NCBI GenBank assembly: GCA_002245135.1
Contig: NGBS01000878.1
Span: forward strand, 62,001 to 126,000
Length of the DNA: 64,000 nt
Direction of reading: 5' to 3'
Source: Proteromonas lacertae
Taxonomy: Eukaryota; Sar; Bigyra; Opalinata; Proteromonadidae
The notes below the pieces were generated by a model. That model did no database searches. It was given only the letters and a program-made list of their open reading frames with translations, and was not told where the DNA came from. The position numbers were made by a program, and so were the translations under genes. Positions within the stretch are counted from its first letter, which is position 1, and each line of letters starts with the position of its first letter. Shown one piece after another: positions 24,571 to 35,325 of the stretch.

Positions 24571-25639
24571 ATGGAGGGTAGAAAAAGCCCAGATTTATCA
24601 AAGGAGCTAAGAATATCAGTGTCTCCTATTGATATGGATGAGAGGTTTATACACAAAGTATTTCATTCAGATTATATATTCTTCTAGTCACCTCAGTCTA
24701 CACAACCTATTATTGAAGGTAATATTGAACAACTCAATGGTGACTTTAAACTATCGAATATCAGTAAATTAATGGCACAAACTCTGTTCTGTATATTACT
24801 AAAACTCTATTTTAGTGTCAAATGATAATGTAAAAAGTGTGGCTAAAGCATACATGAATATCTGCACAGAAACATGTTGTTCTGTGATTACTAAGACAAG
24901 CATACTAAGCCAGTTTGTAGTAGGCAAACAATTCGTTAATATGTTCTTCAAAGATGGTATATCTATTTTTTATTTTTGTGTAGGAAGAGTTTCATTCAAT
25001 GATTACTTCCAATTCATCTCCTTTTTCTTATTTTTCAACATCACTGATATAAGCTCTATTTTGTTAGTGCTGTCGAATGTATATAGCAACATATTCATAA
25101 CAAAAGTATTAATGTAGTGATTATTTCATAATTAGGAGCAAGTAATGAAATTTATTGAAGATTATTGTCTTTCTCTGTCATTTTATTTTGATTTAGAGTT
25201 AGTAAATGGTTTATCTTCAAATGAAAGGAAAGTGTATGATATTAATCTCATTTAATGTATTGAGTATAGAAATGGTAATTTATTCACAATGAAAGAATTT
25301 ATGTTCACTTGTGAGAATAATTTAGAATATTTAAACAACTTACATACATTCCAACAATCCTTGAAAAAGCAAACATTTATTGAATATGATTATAAATCAA
25401 TAATTCATAGATTATTATTGAAATATTACCCAGCAAGTACAAGTTATACTAAAGAATCATGTTTTCATAAGTGTTATAGAGTATTATTTACGAAAAATTC
25501 ATCTCCTGATGAATATGATTATGGACTTGATAATCCAACAACAGGTTCATTTAATTATGTTGTTTATTTAATGAAAAAACAATTCGGTTATTCAGATAGA
25601 AATCGTGTATCAACGAAATTATGTAATAAACACATCTAA
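24571..25639 (+). CDS. cassette gene A, left copy: divergent EF-hand-like protein
   Basis: Start at 24571 (MEGRKSPDLSKELRI). Introns: about 24661-24690, one of 25 nt near 24791-24815, about 24955-24984, about 25107-25136, and about 25231-25264; they join into one frame. Core segments are VKSVAKAYMNICTETCCSV, FVVGKQFVNMFFKDG, FNDYFQFISFFLFFNI, NIFITKEQVMKFIEDY and FTMKEFMFTCENNLEYLNNL. These follow the helix-loop-helix spacing of EF-hand proteins without the usual acidic loop. The tail has SPDEYDYGLDNPTTGSFNY. Compared with the right copy, the first exon after KELRI and the last 20 residues differ strongly while the middle is nearly the same. No signal peptide, so probably intracellular. Function unknown. 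Confidence 0.7.
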
Positions 25640-26423
25640 TCTGAATTACTGATATATTTATACTAATTTAGAATAAATTTGATTAATTGATTTATTTAAG
25701 TATATGCTTTGTTATTGGAATTATACTACCAGCACTACCATATTCTTTAATAGAATATATATAAATAGAGTTATAATCACTGATATATTTTCATTTCAAC
25801 ACAAATCTATTGATAAACAATCCCTACTATTCTTTACCATTATTTTCACTATCTATTACTTTCATTTTAGCAAAATATTGATTTTGGATTAATTTTTGAA
25901 ATAAATTCGTTTCATTATTTTCAAATCAGTTACATTGAATAAATCAAGACTTAAAAATGATAGAGACAAATAAATATGTGAAGCAAATAAAGTAAACGAC
26001 TGTAGAGTGAAAAATAGTGTAAAGGAAATTGAAAAGTGTTTGTGGGTTGAAATATTTATGGAGTGTATGTATAATGAATGTAAAAATATGAAATTGTGCT
26101 GAAGGTGGTATTCAAATAATTTATTACTATATAGATGTTTTGATGCAACTTTTATTGTTAATAGTTTGTTTTGTTATAATTACACTAATTGTATTAGTAT
26201 TTCATATTGCTAATGTACGCAATATCAATAGGTTATATAAAACATGAATTAGTTAGATGAAAGGATTTATTTCGTTATACATTTATAATAAAAGTAAAAT
26301 CTACACATTAATAAACATATTGTAATAAAAAAGAAGAGAACCATTAGAATGTCATACAATTAAATAATTAACAATCCATGTTTAAAAGTAAATTGAAAAA
26401 CCGTTACATTTTACACTAAAATA
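25640..26423. other. A-B intergenic spacer, left arm
   Basis: About 780 bp without a supported gene, nearly identical to 50879-51653 on the other arm. It probably carries the 3' end of A and the promoter of B. A 62-codon open frame at 25704-25892 is the same in both arms only because the DNA is the same. Confidence 0.6.
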
Positions 26424-28961
26424 ATGAAAATCTTAAGTATTTTATTATAAATATTATCTTCTATTTCCTTAGACGTTCTTATTGTTGTTTTATTATTAGT
26501 CTGCTATTCAGATGAAAGAGATTTGAGCAAGATAAGAAGACATAAATCAAAATCAGGTAATGAAGTGTTAGATTTACATAAATCTGTTTCACAGAGTTAT
26601 ATTAATTATAATGAAGCTTATATTTTAACAAACACAAGAATGTTAGTCGTTGAGAGAACAAAAGTTGAAGATTTTAAGATGGTTAAGCTAGTTTATTCTA
26701 TTACAATCAGTGGAAATCATCCTAAATATAATATTGCCAAAGGTGAGTTGAATAAAACCCAATCATTCTTCTATTTTAGCCAATCTGAAGTTGCTGAGTT
26801 TAATGGAGTTGATGGTTGTTCAATTCAACACAAAGAATATACAATTGTGTATTACTAACTTATATTTCTATTGTTTATTATAGAGATTTGGAAAAGATGT
26901 GTGAAAGAATAAAGAATGAAGTAACTTCAAAAATAGATGGATATGATAATCCTATTAGATATAATAGTGATGGAGAACGTAATACAATAGTATTTGAAAA
27001 TGATTTTAGTGGTAGTGAGGACGATTTAAGTATTATTTTTATTAATTAAATAATGAATAGCAACTGAAGAGATTGATTATAGAATAGAATATCTTCATAC
27101 TAGATTAATAGCTCCATCAGCTGATCAATTTTACATGTATGGAAAAGAAGGAATTTTTACACCAAAACAAGCTTTTTTGATATTATATGAAGATGTTGAT
27201 CAAGGCATTTCTAGTGCTGCTTTTGTTTATTTTGATACAAACATTACAATGTATGATACTTATACAGATATAAGAATATTTGATGGTTTTGATCAACATG
27301 TTTCTTGTATTGAAGAAAAATGTGAATATGCGTTTTTATATAAAGATTTATTATCACCAATGGATGGATATTCAGATTTTTGGTATAAACAATACAGTAA
27401 AACAGAAATAAAGAATATGTTAACAAATGATGCAAATGATATTTATGCAAAATATAATGCATATGTTGAATCATTAGAAAACCAACAAACAAAAAGAAAT
27501 AGAATGGTATTGTCAAATTCAAAAGAAAAACTAACATCAGATAAAGGATATTATTATGAAAGTGCTGATAAAAATAAATATGTTGGTTATTTCATTACCT
27601 CAACATTATTTACATATATTGAACAGGGAATAAAGAATGGTGATTTATATCAATACAAATTTGTTAAAACACTATCTGAAGATATAAAATCATTTATTAT
27701 AAATACAGTAGAAGATTTTGATAATGGTTTAAGTGGAATAGACTTTGAAAAGAATGATATTAGTAGTTGTGTAGGTTTTATTCCATTAAAGTATGAATAA
27801 TATACTTATATTCTGAAATAGAGATATAAATACAAAATGTGAAGGTATGACATTCAACTTTCCAAAAGGCAGTTTCTCATTTGATAATACAAAACTTATA
27901 ATTGAAGGGAATGAAAAAGTTGAATATTATTTGACAGAAACAAGTATATTAATTTATCAATATATATAATAGATGGTGAATCAATGATGAATATAGTGAA
28001 TAAAATATCCAAATCACTAAAACCAATTCCAAAAGATAAATGTGTTTTTTATACTGTCAAAGAAGATGGTTCAATATATCAGAAGCTTATGTTTAATGGT
28101 ATTGTTTATAATGAAGATACTTATAAGCCTTGGGATTATTCTAAAACTTTTTTTGCATATGAGAATATAGTTGAAGATTTCTCTAATATGCAGAGTAGTA
28201 GTAATGAATTTATATACACAAGAGAAGGAATTGATGGATATTATTTTATTGAAAGTGGATATAATTTTCAATTTAATAAATACATAGCTAATACTAATGC
28301 AATTGCATATGAAATAGGTTTAGATGGAAATAAACTAGTTGAACAATATAAGAGTAATTTTACTGAAGCATATGAATTTATGAAAGAAAAAATCAAACTA
28401 ATTGATAATAGTGATATTGAAACAATTGAAACAATTGAAACAAGTCAAACAATTGAGACAAGTCAAACAATTGAGACAAGTCAAACAATTGAGACAAGTC
28501 AAACAAGTGAAAGTACTGAAAGTAATCCAACAACTCAAAAAGAAGAAACAGTAGAAATAACAATGATTTTATCAAATATTACTTCTGTTGATGTGAGTAG
28601 TTTATTTAATGATATAAAACAAACAATAAAGAAAATATATGAAGAAAAGAATATAATATTACATGATGAAGATATTACAATACAAACAAAAGAATCTAAA
28701 TCAAGAATGATAGAAGAAAATAAATCAATTGAGTTAGAAATATCAATAATAGTGGTTGATAAGACTTCAAAAGAAGAAATGAAGAAGATAATGAAAGAAA
28801 CAAGTATTTCAACAATAAAAGAAGAATTAATAAAAGTGAATCCAGATATATATAAATATGTTGGAGTAGAGGTTGATGTGAATGGATTAGATAATAATGG
28901 TAATAGATATTCAATGATGTTGTTATTCACTTTATTCACATTGTTGTTAGTATTGAACTAA
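26424..28961 (+). CDS. cassette gene B, left copy: predicted GPI-anchored secreted protein
   Basis: The first exon is 10 nt (26424-26433); after a 36-nt intron it gives the signal peptide MKILNVLIVVLLLVCYS. Further introns near 26852-26881, 27030-27060, 27797-27826 and 27944-27972 join all parts in frame, about 780 residues in total. The ectodomain contains MYGKEGIFTPKQAF, FDTNITMYDTY, CEEKC-like cysteine pairs, a TIETSQ repeat (28418-28510), and a ferredoxin/SEA-like segment of about 110 residues (VEITMILSNITSVDVSSLF ... YVGVEVDVNG). It ends in a hydrophobic tail, SMMLLFTLFTLLLVLN, without a cytoplasmic end, the usual form of a GPI-anchor signal. Ligand unknown; an adhesion or recognition role is possible. 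Differences from the right copy cluster in short ectodomain stretches. Confidence 0.78.
28418..28510 (+). repeat. 18-bp coding tandem repeat (TIETSQ) in gene B
   Basis: Repeats of ACAATTGAGACAAGTCAA-like units, with shorter 12-bp variants, encode a Thr/Ser/Glu-rich spacer. Copy number and order differ from the right copy (48798-48890), which fits slippage. Confidence 0.85.
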
Positions 28962-29196
28962 ATACTAATATATTGCCTATTATTGGTTGATATGTGTTTT
29001 ATATTGAATAAAAATAATAGAATATAGATGATAGCTATCATATCTCATTCAATATTTTCTTATATTCATTTCTATTTTGAACAAACCATAATCAAATTAA
29101 TTTATTATTTTTATTATTTTCTTCTTCATTTATTGTTAATTTATAATGCAACATCTAAATATCAAAACATTTATGAAATTAAAAACTAGTTATAAT

Positions 29197-30252
29197 CTAT
29201 ATTATTTTATTTGAATTGTATTGTGAATTATGAAGTTCTAACTTCTTAGCTGTATCTAATATTTGTAAACACAATGGACAGACATGTTTGTTCTTCATGC
29301 TTTGGTTATAAACATATCCCAGAATAGTTGGTAAAGAAGCAATATACAAATACTTAACTGTTCTGTCAGATGATTTATGAAACAACATATTGACAACATC
29401 AATTTTGTGAGAATGATCTTTGAAAGATGTATTTCTAAGAATCTCCACTTTCTCTTGTTGATTCATATAAAAGATGTTAATGGCGATATTATTATTAGTT
29501 TCAAACTGGAATAATATATTTTCATCATATGGATTAACTGGATAACATAGATGCTGTTGATTAATATCATAAATATATTTATCCAAAGCCATCTTTTTAT
29601 AATCCTGTAAATAAGTTGATTTTTGTGAGAAATGATAAGCAATACAATATAAGAAACTCTTATTATCATCACAAGGTAATTTATCTCTAATGCAAGTCTT
29701 CTTTTTAAAGAATGGAGGTCTATTTGTATATTTTGATTCAAAAATGGGATTAATTGATTGATGTTTGAATTGATCTTGAAACAGTTGTTTATCCACTTCA
29801 TTAACTGATTCTATAATTAACATATCTTTAATATCATGCTGAAATTTACTAAAATATGATATTTGTATAGGTGATAATGAAGGTTGTTGTTGTTGTTGTT
29901 GTTGAATAGGAAAATCGATTGATATAATATCTGATTTAGATAATAATGATGATGAAGAAGATAATATTTGTTGTGATAAAAGAGGAGGAGATTGTTGTTG
30001 AATTTGATTTTGATTAATTTGTTGATCAATGAAAGTAGTGAAAGAAGAAGAATTTTCATTTTCTTGAGATAATGAAGATAAATTGAATGAAATATCTTCT
30101 TCATCTTCTTGTTTTTTGAAGTGTTTAGAAATAGAATATGAAATATCTGAATCTGTATTAGATAATCTGTGTTTATATTTATTAGTTGATAAAACCTCAC
30201 TTTCCTCTTCAACACCTTTCGAATCTGAAGAATGAATATTATTATTATCCAT
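29197..30252 (-). mobile_element. cassette gene C, left copy: Polinton/Maverick-related polymerase-associated domain protein
   Basis: Single-exon gene of 351 codons that looks whole. The N-terminal half is low complexity (Ser runs, a run of seven Gln). The C-terminal half has the pattern DNKSFLYCIAYHFS, a YPVNPYDE..FQFETNNNIAINIF stretch, HKIDVVNMLFH, YLYIASLPTILG and a C2H2-type finger CPLCLQ...KKLELH. From memory this order matches the region placed before the protein-primed family B DNA polymerase in Polinton/Maverick elements and relatives. No polymerase, integrase, capsid or ATPase gene is seen nearby, so it would be an isolated relic or a domesticated piece. Age: the ancestral insertion predates the cassette duplication, and the two copies are nearly identical. 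The match is pattern-based. Confidence 0.5.
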
Positions 30253-30554
30253 ATTGCATAAATAATATAGTTTGATATAAATAATAACCCTCCAAATGAT
30301 ATTTATTAGAATTAGATAATGCTAAATAATGATATAAATGGAATAAGCTAATAAACATAATATATTTATTATATTTTTTGTAAAATTTGTTTTTTTGTAA
30401 AATTCTTAAAACATCTCTTATTAAGAAGGAAATAATTTGTTATTATTACATAATTGATGCTATATAACAATTTTATTACATCTATATGGATATTATGACA
30501 GTTTTTCATAAACACACAAAATCAGTTTGAAAATAAAAACAATATTATAAGTCT
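30253..30554. other. inner boundary of left arm and short spacer
   Basis: AT-rich. Arm similarity ends at about 30425; the rest is single-copy sequence before the 3' end of the TMX-like gene. No gene seen. Confidence 0.6.
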
Positions 30555-31325
30555 TTAATCATCATGTTCATGTATCATCGGTGGTTGTGATTTTGGTACA
30601 AATATCAATACACAACACACAACAAGGAAAATACAACTGACTAGAACAACAGTAACGAATGTTAATATCATTCCAGTTCTATAGTAAAATATAATAGACA
30701 ATTTATACTGTGAAAAGCCATGTTGCTCTGGATATTTCAAATAATCCGTCATTGACACAATATAATGTAATAAATACATCTTATAATATGCACTACATTA
30801 TAATCACATGTATAATATATACGGATATTTCAATGCTGAGGAGAGTGAAGAATCAACTGGAGTTGTGAGGAAACGATTGGTTACAAAGTCTATGATATGT
30901 TCTGGTTTTGAGTATTCACCACGATATTTACGAATTTCTCCTTCATGGAAATGTAACATGGTAGGAAACTCTTTAATTCTGAATCTAGACGCAAGAGCAC
31001 TTTGTTTGGTTATATCAACCTTTCCAAAATTAACAACATCTATTCATTATATAAACATAATATACTTTCCATCGTTATAGAAGCACTGTCGAAAAAAGGC
31101 ATTAATCTTCTACTATGTGGACACCATGGTGCATAGCTATAACATGTTACATAAATTGTTTATATATATACAATAAAACTAACCAGTCACTTCCATTTTT
31201 AACATAATTATCAAAGTTCGTTAAATTAAGCTGGATTGCATCAGTTCTAAAAAGCCATAAAATATTTTTAAATACTCTTCAGCAACTGAAAATGCAACTA
31301 ACACCAAAAAAAATAAGAATTTCAT
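30555..31325 (-). CDS. thioredoxin-related transmembrane protein (TMX-like)
   Basis: Start at 31325: signal peptide MKFLFFLVLVAFSVAEE, then a thioredoxin domain with IQLNLTNFDNYV, LFYAPWCPHSRRLMPFF, FGKVDITKQSALASRF and EFPTMLHFHEGE (cis-proline in FPT). A membrane segment near the C-terminus (MILTFVTVVLVSCIFLVVCC) and a short acidic tail ending HEHDD make it a type I ER membrane protein of the TMX class. The active site is CPHS, lacking the second cysteine, which favours trapping or reduction over full disulfide isomerase activity. Introns of about 26-40 nt near 31275-31303, 31136-31170, 31044-31069 and 30793-30822. The last can be read as 30 nt or 15 nt; the 30-nt form is more likely. Confidence 0.82.
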
Positions 31326-31375
31326 AAGAGAATAACGATCAAAATTTTGAAATCTTATTTTATTAATTTTCTTAT

Positions 31376-32224
31376 ATGTCTGAAGAGATAAACAAAGTGT
31401 TGTCGAGAAGAGGAAAATCTACTTCAGGCTATGATCTAGAGAGTATAATATCAATTTTTTTGCTATTATATACAATTTAAATAATGTTCCTTAATATTTT
31501 TACGATTCTACAACATCTGATAACTCTGATCAAAGCGTTGGTATATATTTTTACTATATTTCCATTCTGACTTTCTTTTACTGCTGTAAATTTTGAAACA
31601 ACAAATATGTTTAGTAATATTATAATACATAAATAGGTTCACCAAATACAGCTATTCCAGAAACACCGCCAAAAGCAGAATTTTATGATGAAAGTTCTTT
31701 ACGAGGTTCAATGATGAATTTATGTAACAGTACATTAGGAGCAGGTTGTTTATCATTACCATTTGCAATATCTCAAGCTGGTTTAGGTTTTGGTACAGTG
31801 TATTTATTCCTAACATATTATTGTACTGTAATCTCCTTATATTATTTACTAAAAGCTAGAGCAATAACAGGTAAAAAAAGTTATGAAGAAATAATTGTAT
31901 ATATATATAATATAATATATAAATAGTGTGAAGTATATGGCCATACAATAGAGGTTATATTATCAATAACCATTGTACTTTTCTGTTTTGGTTCATGTGT
32001 TAGTTATTGTGTAGTTATAGGTGATATATTAAATCCAATTGTAGATTACGTTGAACATCGTCATCCAATGATTAATCGTGAAAATACGGTGGCACTGTTT
32101 TGGTTATTATTTATTGTACCACCTTCAATGATGAAAGATATGGGATCATTTACAAAGTTTTCTATAATGGGAGTGTGGTTGATTTATTATTTGATTGGAC
32201 TAGTTGTTGTTTATGCTGTATATA

Positions 32225-32260
<36 letters not shown>

Positions 32261-33039
32261 GTTTTGTAATCATTTTGTTGAAAATCTATATAATGTTGAT
32301 TGGTATAATATTAAACAAAATATGTGGAAATCATTTCCAATTATATTTTTCTCATTTACATCTCATTTAAATGTATTTCAAATTCAAAATTCTTTAGATA
32401 AACCATCCGAAAATAGTATAATAATTGTTAATAATAATAATAATAGAAATGAAAGTAATAGTTCATCATGCAATGCGTAATAGTTTATATGCATATTTAT
32501 TAATGGGAATATTTGGTTATATTGCATTTCCATCTTTTACACCAGGAAATGTAATCATTGGATTAGATATAAGACACGGAAAACATACATTGTTAATGAA
32601 TACACTTATTGTTATAGCTTATTTAGGAATGGCATTGTCTTTAACTACTAGTTTTCCATTAATGATATTTCCAATGAGATATTCATTTTTTTCTTTATTT
32701 AAAGATAATGATTATATTGATGAACAATATCAACATATGTCATTGAATTTTAAACTTGTATTTTATATGGTTTCTTTTGGTTTTGATTTAGCTGCTTTGT
32801 TAGTATCTATTTATGTGACTAACCTCAATACTGTCTTTCAAATTATTGGTGGTACAACAAGTACTATTTTGTGTTATATGATTCCTGGATTTTTAATGAT
32901 TTCTTTGTATAAGAAACATAATAATACTGTGTCAAAAGAGTATTATTATGGCGGTTATGCAATGATTATTGTCAGTGCAATCACTGGCACAATTTCTACT
33001 TATGTTACTTTAGCTAGTTCAAATCAACCAACAGATTAG
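31376..33039 (+). CDS. amino acid transporter, AAAP/SLC38-like
   Basis: Multi-pass carrier of the amino acid/auxin permease family, near eleven membrane segments. Hallmarks: MMNLCNSTLGAGCLSLPFAI at the first membrane helix, YCTVISLYYLLKAR, FGSCVSYCVVIGDIL, LLMGIFGYIAFPSFTPGNVI and GGTTSTILCYMIPGFLMI. The N-terminus MSEEINKVLSRRGKS is followed by a short Ser/Asp-rich exon bounded by an apparent AT-AC intron (31448-31503). Further introns: about 31541-31636, 31897-31926, one near 32215-32310, and 32413-32443 (31 nt). The natural substrate cannot be told; glutamine or other neutral amino acids are usual for SLC38, at the plasma membrane or lysosome. Confidence 0.82.
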
Positions 33040-33194
33040 AATTAATGAATATGAATTTTGGTTTTTTAATTAATTATATTTTTTTTCAGTTATTGTTATG
33101 TCTATTTTTTTTTAATGTATCATCACAACGCAAAACTATAAAAAATCGAATCATCATTAATTAATAGAATTTTAAAACCCTATTAATCTAATTA

Positions 33195-34209
33195 TTAAGC
33201 AGGTAAAACAACATCATTAAAATATGGATGATTTTTTGCATCTCTTGCACTAATACGTTTAGCTGGATCATATTGGAACATTTTCTATAACATAAATAAT
33301 AGTATTATATAAATATACATCTAATAAGTCAATTCCAAGGTCATCTAACTCAGGAACAGTCTCTTTAATGGATCTAGCTCTCCATTTAGGGAAAGTTGGC
33401 TTAAAATCAGGTAATGAAGTAACTTCAGGCCAAATATTTTCATCTGGTGTTCCTAAAGTTTGGAATATTTTGTGTAGCATATCAATCTCAGAGTCACCAG
33501 GCCATAATGGCTTATTTCTAGCCATTTCAGCGAATATACAGCCAATACTCCACATATCTACACCTGGTGGGTATTTGGGTGATCCTAATAAGATTTCTGG
33601 TCCTCTGTACCATAAAGTGATGATTTCATGTGTATAAGCTCTGATTGGAATTGAAAATGCTCTTGCTAAACCGAAATCACATATTTTCAATATTGTTCCA
33701 GTTTCATCAATCAATAGATTCTGTGGCTTTAAATCCCTGTGCATTATACCACGAGAATGACAATAATCTATACCATCAATCATTTGATATAAAAATGACT
33801 ATATATATAAGATTTATGCATGTTATACTTTCATTTTTTCAACTGGGATTTTGTTTGGTTTGAATGGTTCCATGTATTTTTTTAAATCTTTCGCAACATA
33901 TTCAAAAATTAAGTAAAGCTTACCTTCAGCATGTTCAACATCTTTCAAGCTAAGGATATAAAAACATTAAACAAAATACGTAACAATGTTTTTATGTCTT
34001 AAACTCTTGAGAATTGAAATTTCACGAAGTGTAGTGCTAGGAATGCCTTCTTCTTCGACTTCAAGTCTAATCTTTTTTAAGGCGACAATTTCTCCAGTTT
34101 CTTCATCCTTAGCCTTGTATCTAGAAGACATAAAAACAGAAGAATACACAACACCATAAGTACCTTCACCAAGAGGCTTTTCTACACGCTTATATCTTGT
34201 ACTAATCAT
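33195..34209 (-). CDS. CDK1/CDC2-like cyclin-dependent kinase
   Basis: Cell-cycle Ser/Thr kinase. Seen in order: glycine loop GEGTYGVV, catalytic lysine VALKKIRLE, cyclin-binding helix [29 protein letters not shown]-loop [17 protein letters not shown], and [12 protein letters not shown]. After intron removal the length is near 295 residues, normal for CDK1/2. Introns: 27 nt near 34124-34150 (gives GVVYKAKD), about 33956-33985, 33798-33827 and about 33285-33320. The helix reads PSTTLRE instead of PSTAIRE, and the usual WYRAPE is WYRGPE. Other catalytic residues look intact. Likely the main mitotic CDK, but a CDK2- or CDK5-type paralogue is possible. Confidence 0.88.
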
Positions 34210-34349
34210 ATTGCTATATCCTGCTTAGTAATTCAAAAATGTTGGTCAAAAAATAAAATAATTTTGAATTATCAAAACGAATAGAGTTTGATAAGTATTC
34301 GAGCTTCACAATTTTCTTATCTTTTTTCTTGTTATTTATACAATTTTTA

Positions 34350-35023
34350 ATGAAGCCATTATCATCCACAATTTATTGTGCAGCAGAGATTTGCTTGGCG
34401 ACATATGGAATTATATCTTCTTCATATCCAGTGTATTAATGTCATTTATAGTGTTGTAGATTATCTCATGATTTTTTCACAACAGAACAAAATATGTTGA
34501 ACACATTCTCAAAATATTTATTGGTTTATATTCCAATTCACATAATTCTTGTGTTTTTAACAAGACCATCACACAATATTTACTTGTTTATTTGCAGAAC
34601 AATATTTGCTTATACAATTGTCTTATTTTTAGCTTCATTGGTGTTGTATTCGTTTGGATATTCATATTCAAAGAGATTAGAAGAACTTACATTACTTTCC
34701 ACATTATTAGCAAGTTATATGTTATTACCAATAATGCATTACGGAAATCAATATAAGAAACATGTTAATGTGTTTTTAACTATGAAGTATATATATATAT
34801 ATAATTATTATATATATATAGTTCTAAGACTGATTATGATTTAGTTAGTAAGTTAACATTATGGTGTTGTTGTGTTGGATCATTAGTCGGTTCTCCATTT
34901 ACATTGCTAGATATAGATGAGTTATGGCAAAAGAAAAGCTTGCCGATATTTATAGGTCATTTTATTGGATATATAGTTGGATTGGGGCTGTCTTTGGCAA
35001 TTAACTTATTTAAATCTAAATAA
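34350..35023 (+). CDS. PIG-F-like GPI ethanolamine phosphate transferase subunit
   Basis: Small multi-pass ER membrane protein. Hydrophobic segments: FSKYLLVYIPIHIILVFL, TIFAYTIVLFLASLVLYSF, LLASYMLLPIMHYG, and a final part with GSLVGSPFTLLDIDELWQK and IFIGHFIGYIVGL, which matches the PIG-F end (G..lG....LDw...WQ..P....G...G). In the known family PIG-F stabilises PIG-O and PIG-G, which add phosphoethanolamine to the GPI glycan. Introns: about 34431-34459 and 34787-34820. About 205 residues, close to the family size. The window also encodes predicted GPI-anchored proteins, so the pathway is in use. Confidence 0.75.
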
Positions 35024-35325
35024 ATATATATACATTTCATTTTCGTATTGTTTAATAATTGTTGTTGTTATTATTATATAAAAAACAAACAAAAACTCTA
35101 CAATGTCGATGTAATTTTTAATAAAGATACTAAGTATAGCTGAGCTATAACTATTTTTATAATATCTACCATATATTCTAAACGAATTATATATGTATGT
35201 TGATTAACTAATCTTACCTACTTTCTTGCACAATATAATTAGACGCATCTGTTGTTGTTATTGTTGATATTGGTTGGTTATTAGATAATAATGATGATGA
35301 TATAGGTGGTGGAGTAGTAGTAGTA

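Larger units (their letters stand above)
24530..30425 (+). repeat. inverted cassette duplication, left arm (genes A-B-C)
   Basis: About 5.9 kb that recurs in reverse orientation at 46882-52772. Gene order A, B (plus) and C (minus) is the same in both. Similarity starts at ATTTTATTGGTCGGTTATTA and ends at AACATCTCTTATTAAGA, with almost equal arm lengths. Spacers and gene C are nearly identical; differences cluster within A and B. No terminal inverted repeat, target-site duplication or transposase is visible at the arm ends, so this looks like a segmental duplication, not a transposon. Confidence 0.92.

Noticed and set aside
25704-25892. 62-codon frame conserved in both arms (also 51410-51598)
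   Set aside because: The surrounding noncoding DNA is equally conserved, and the composition is AT-rich hydrophobic shadow.
24530-30425. Cassette as an LTR element or DNA transposon
   Set aside because: No LTRs, terminal inverted repeats, target-site duplication, reverse transcriptase or transposase are seen; spliced host-like genes fill it.
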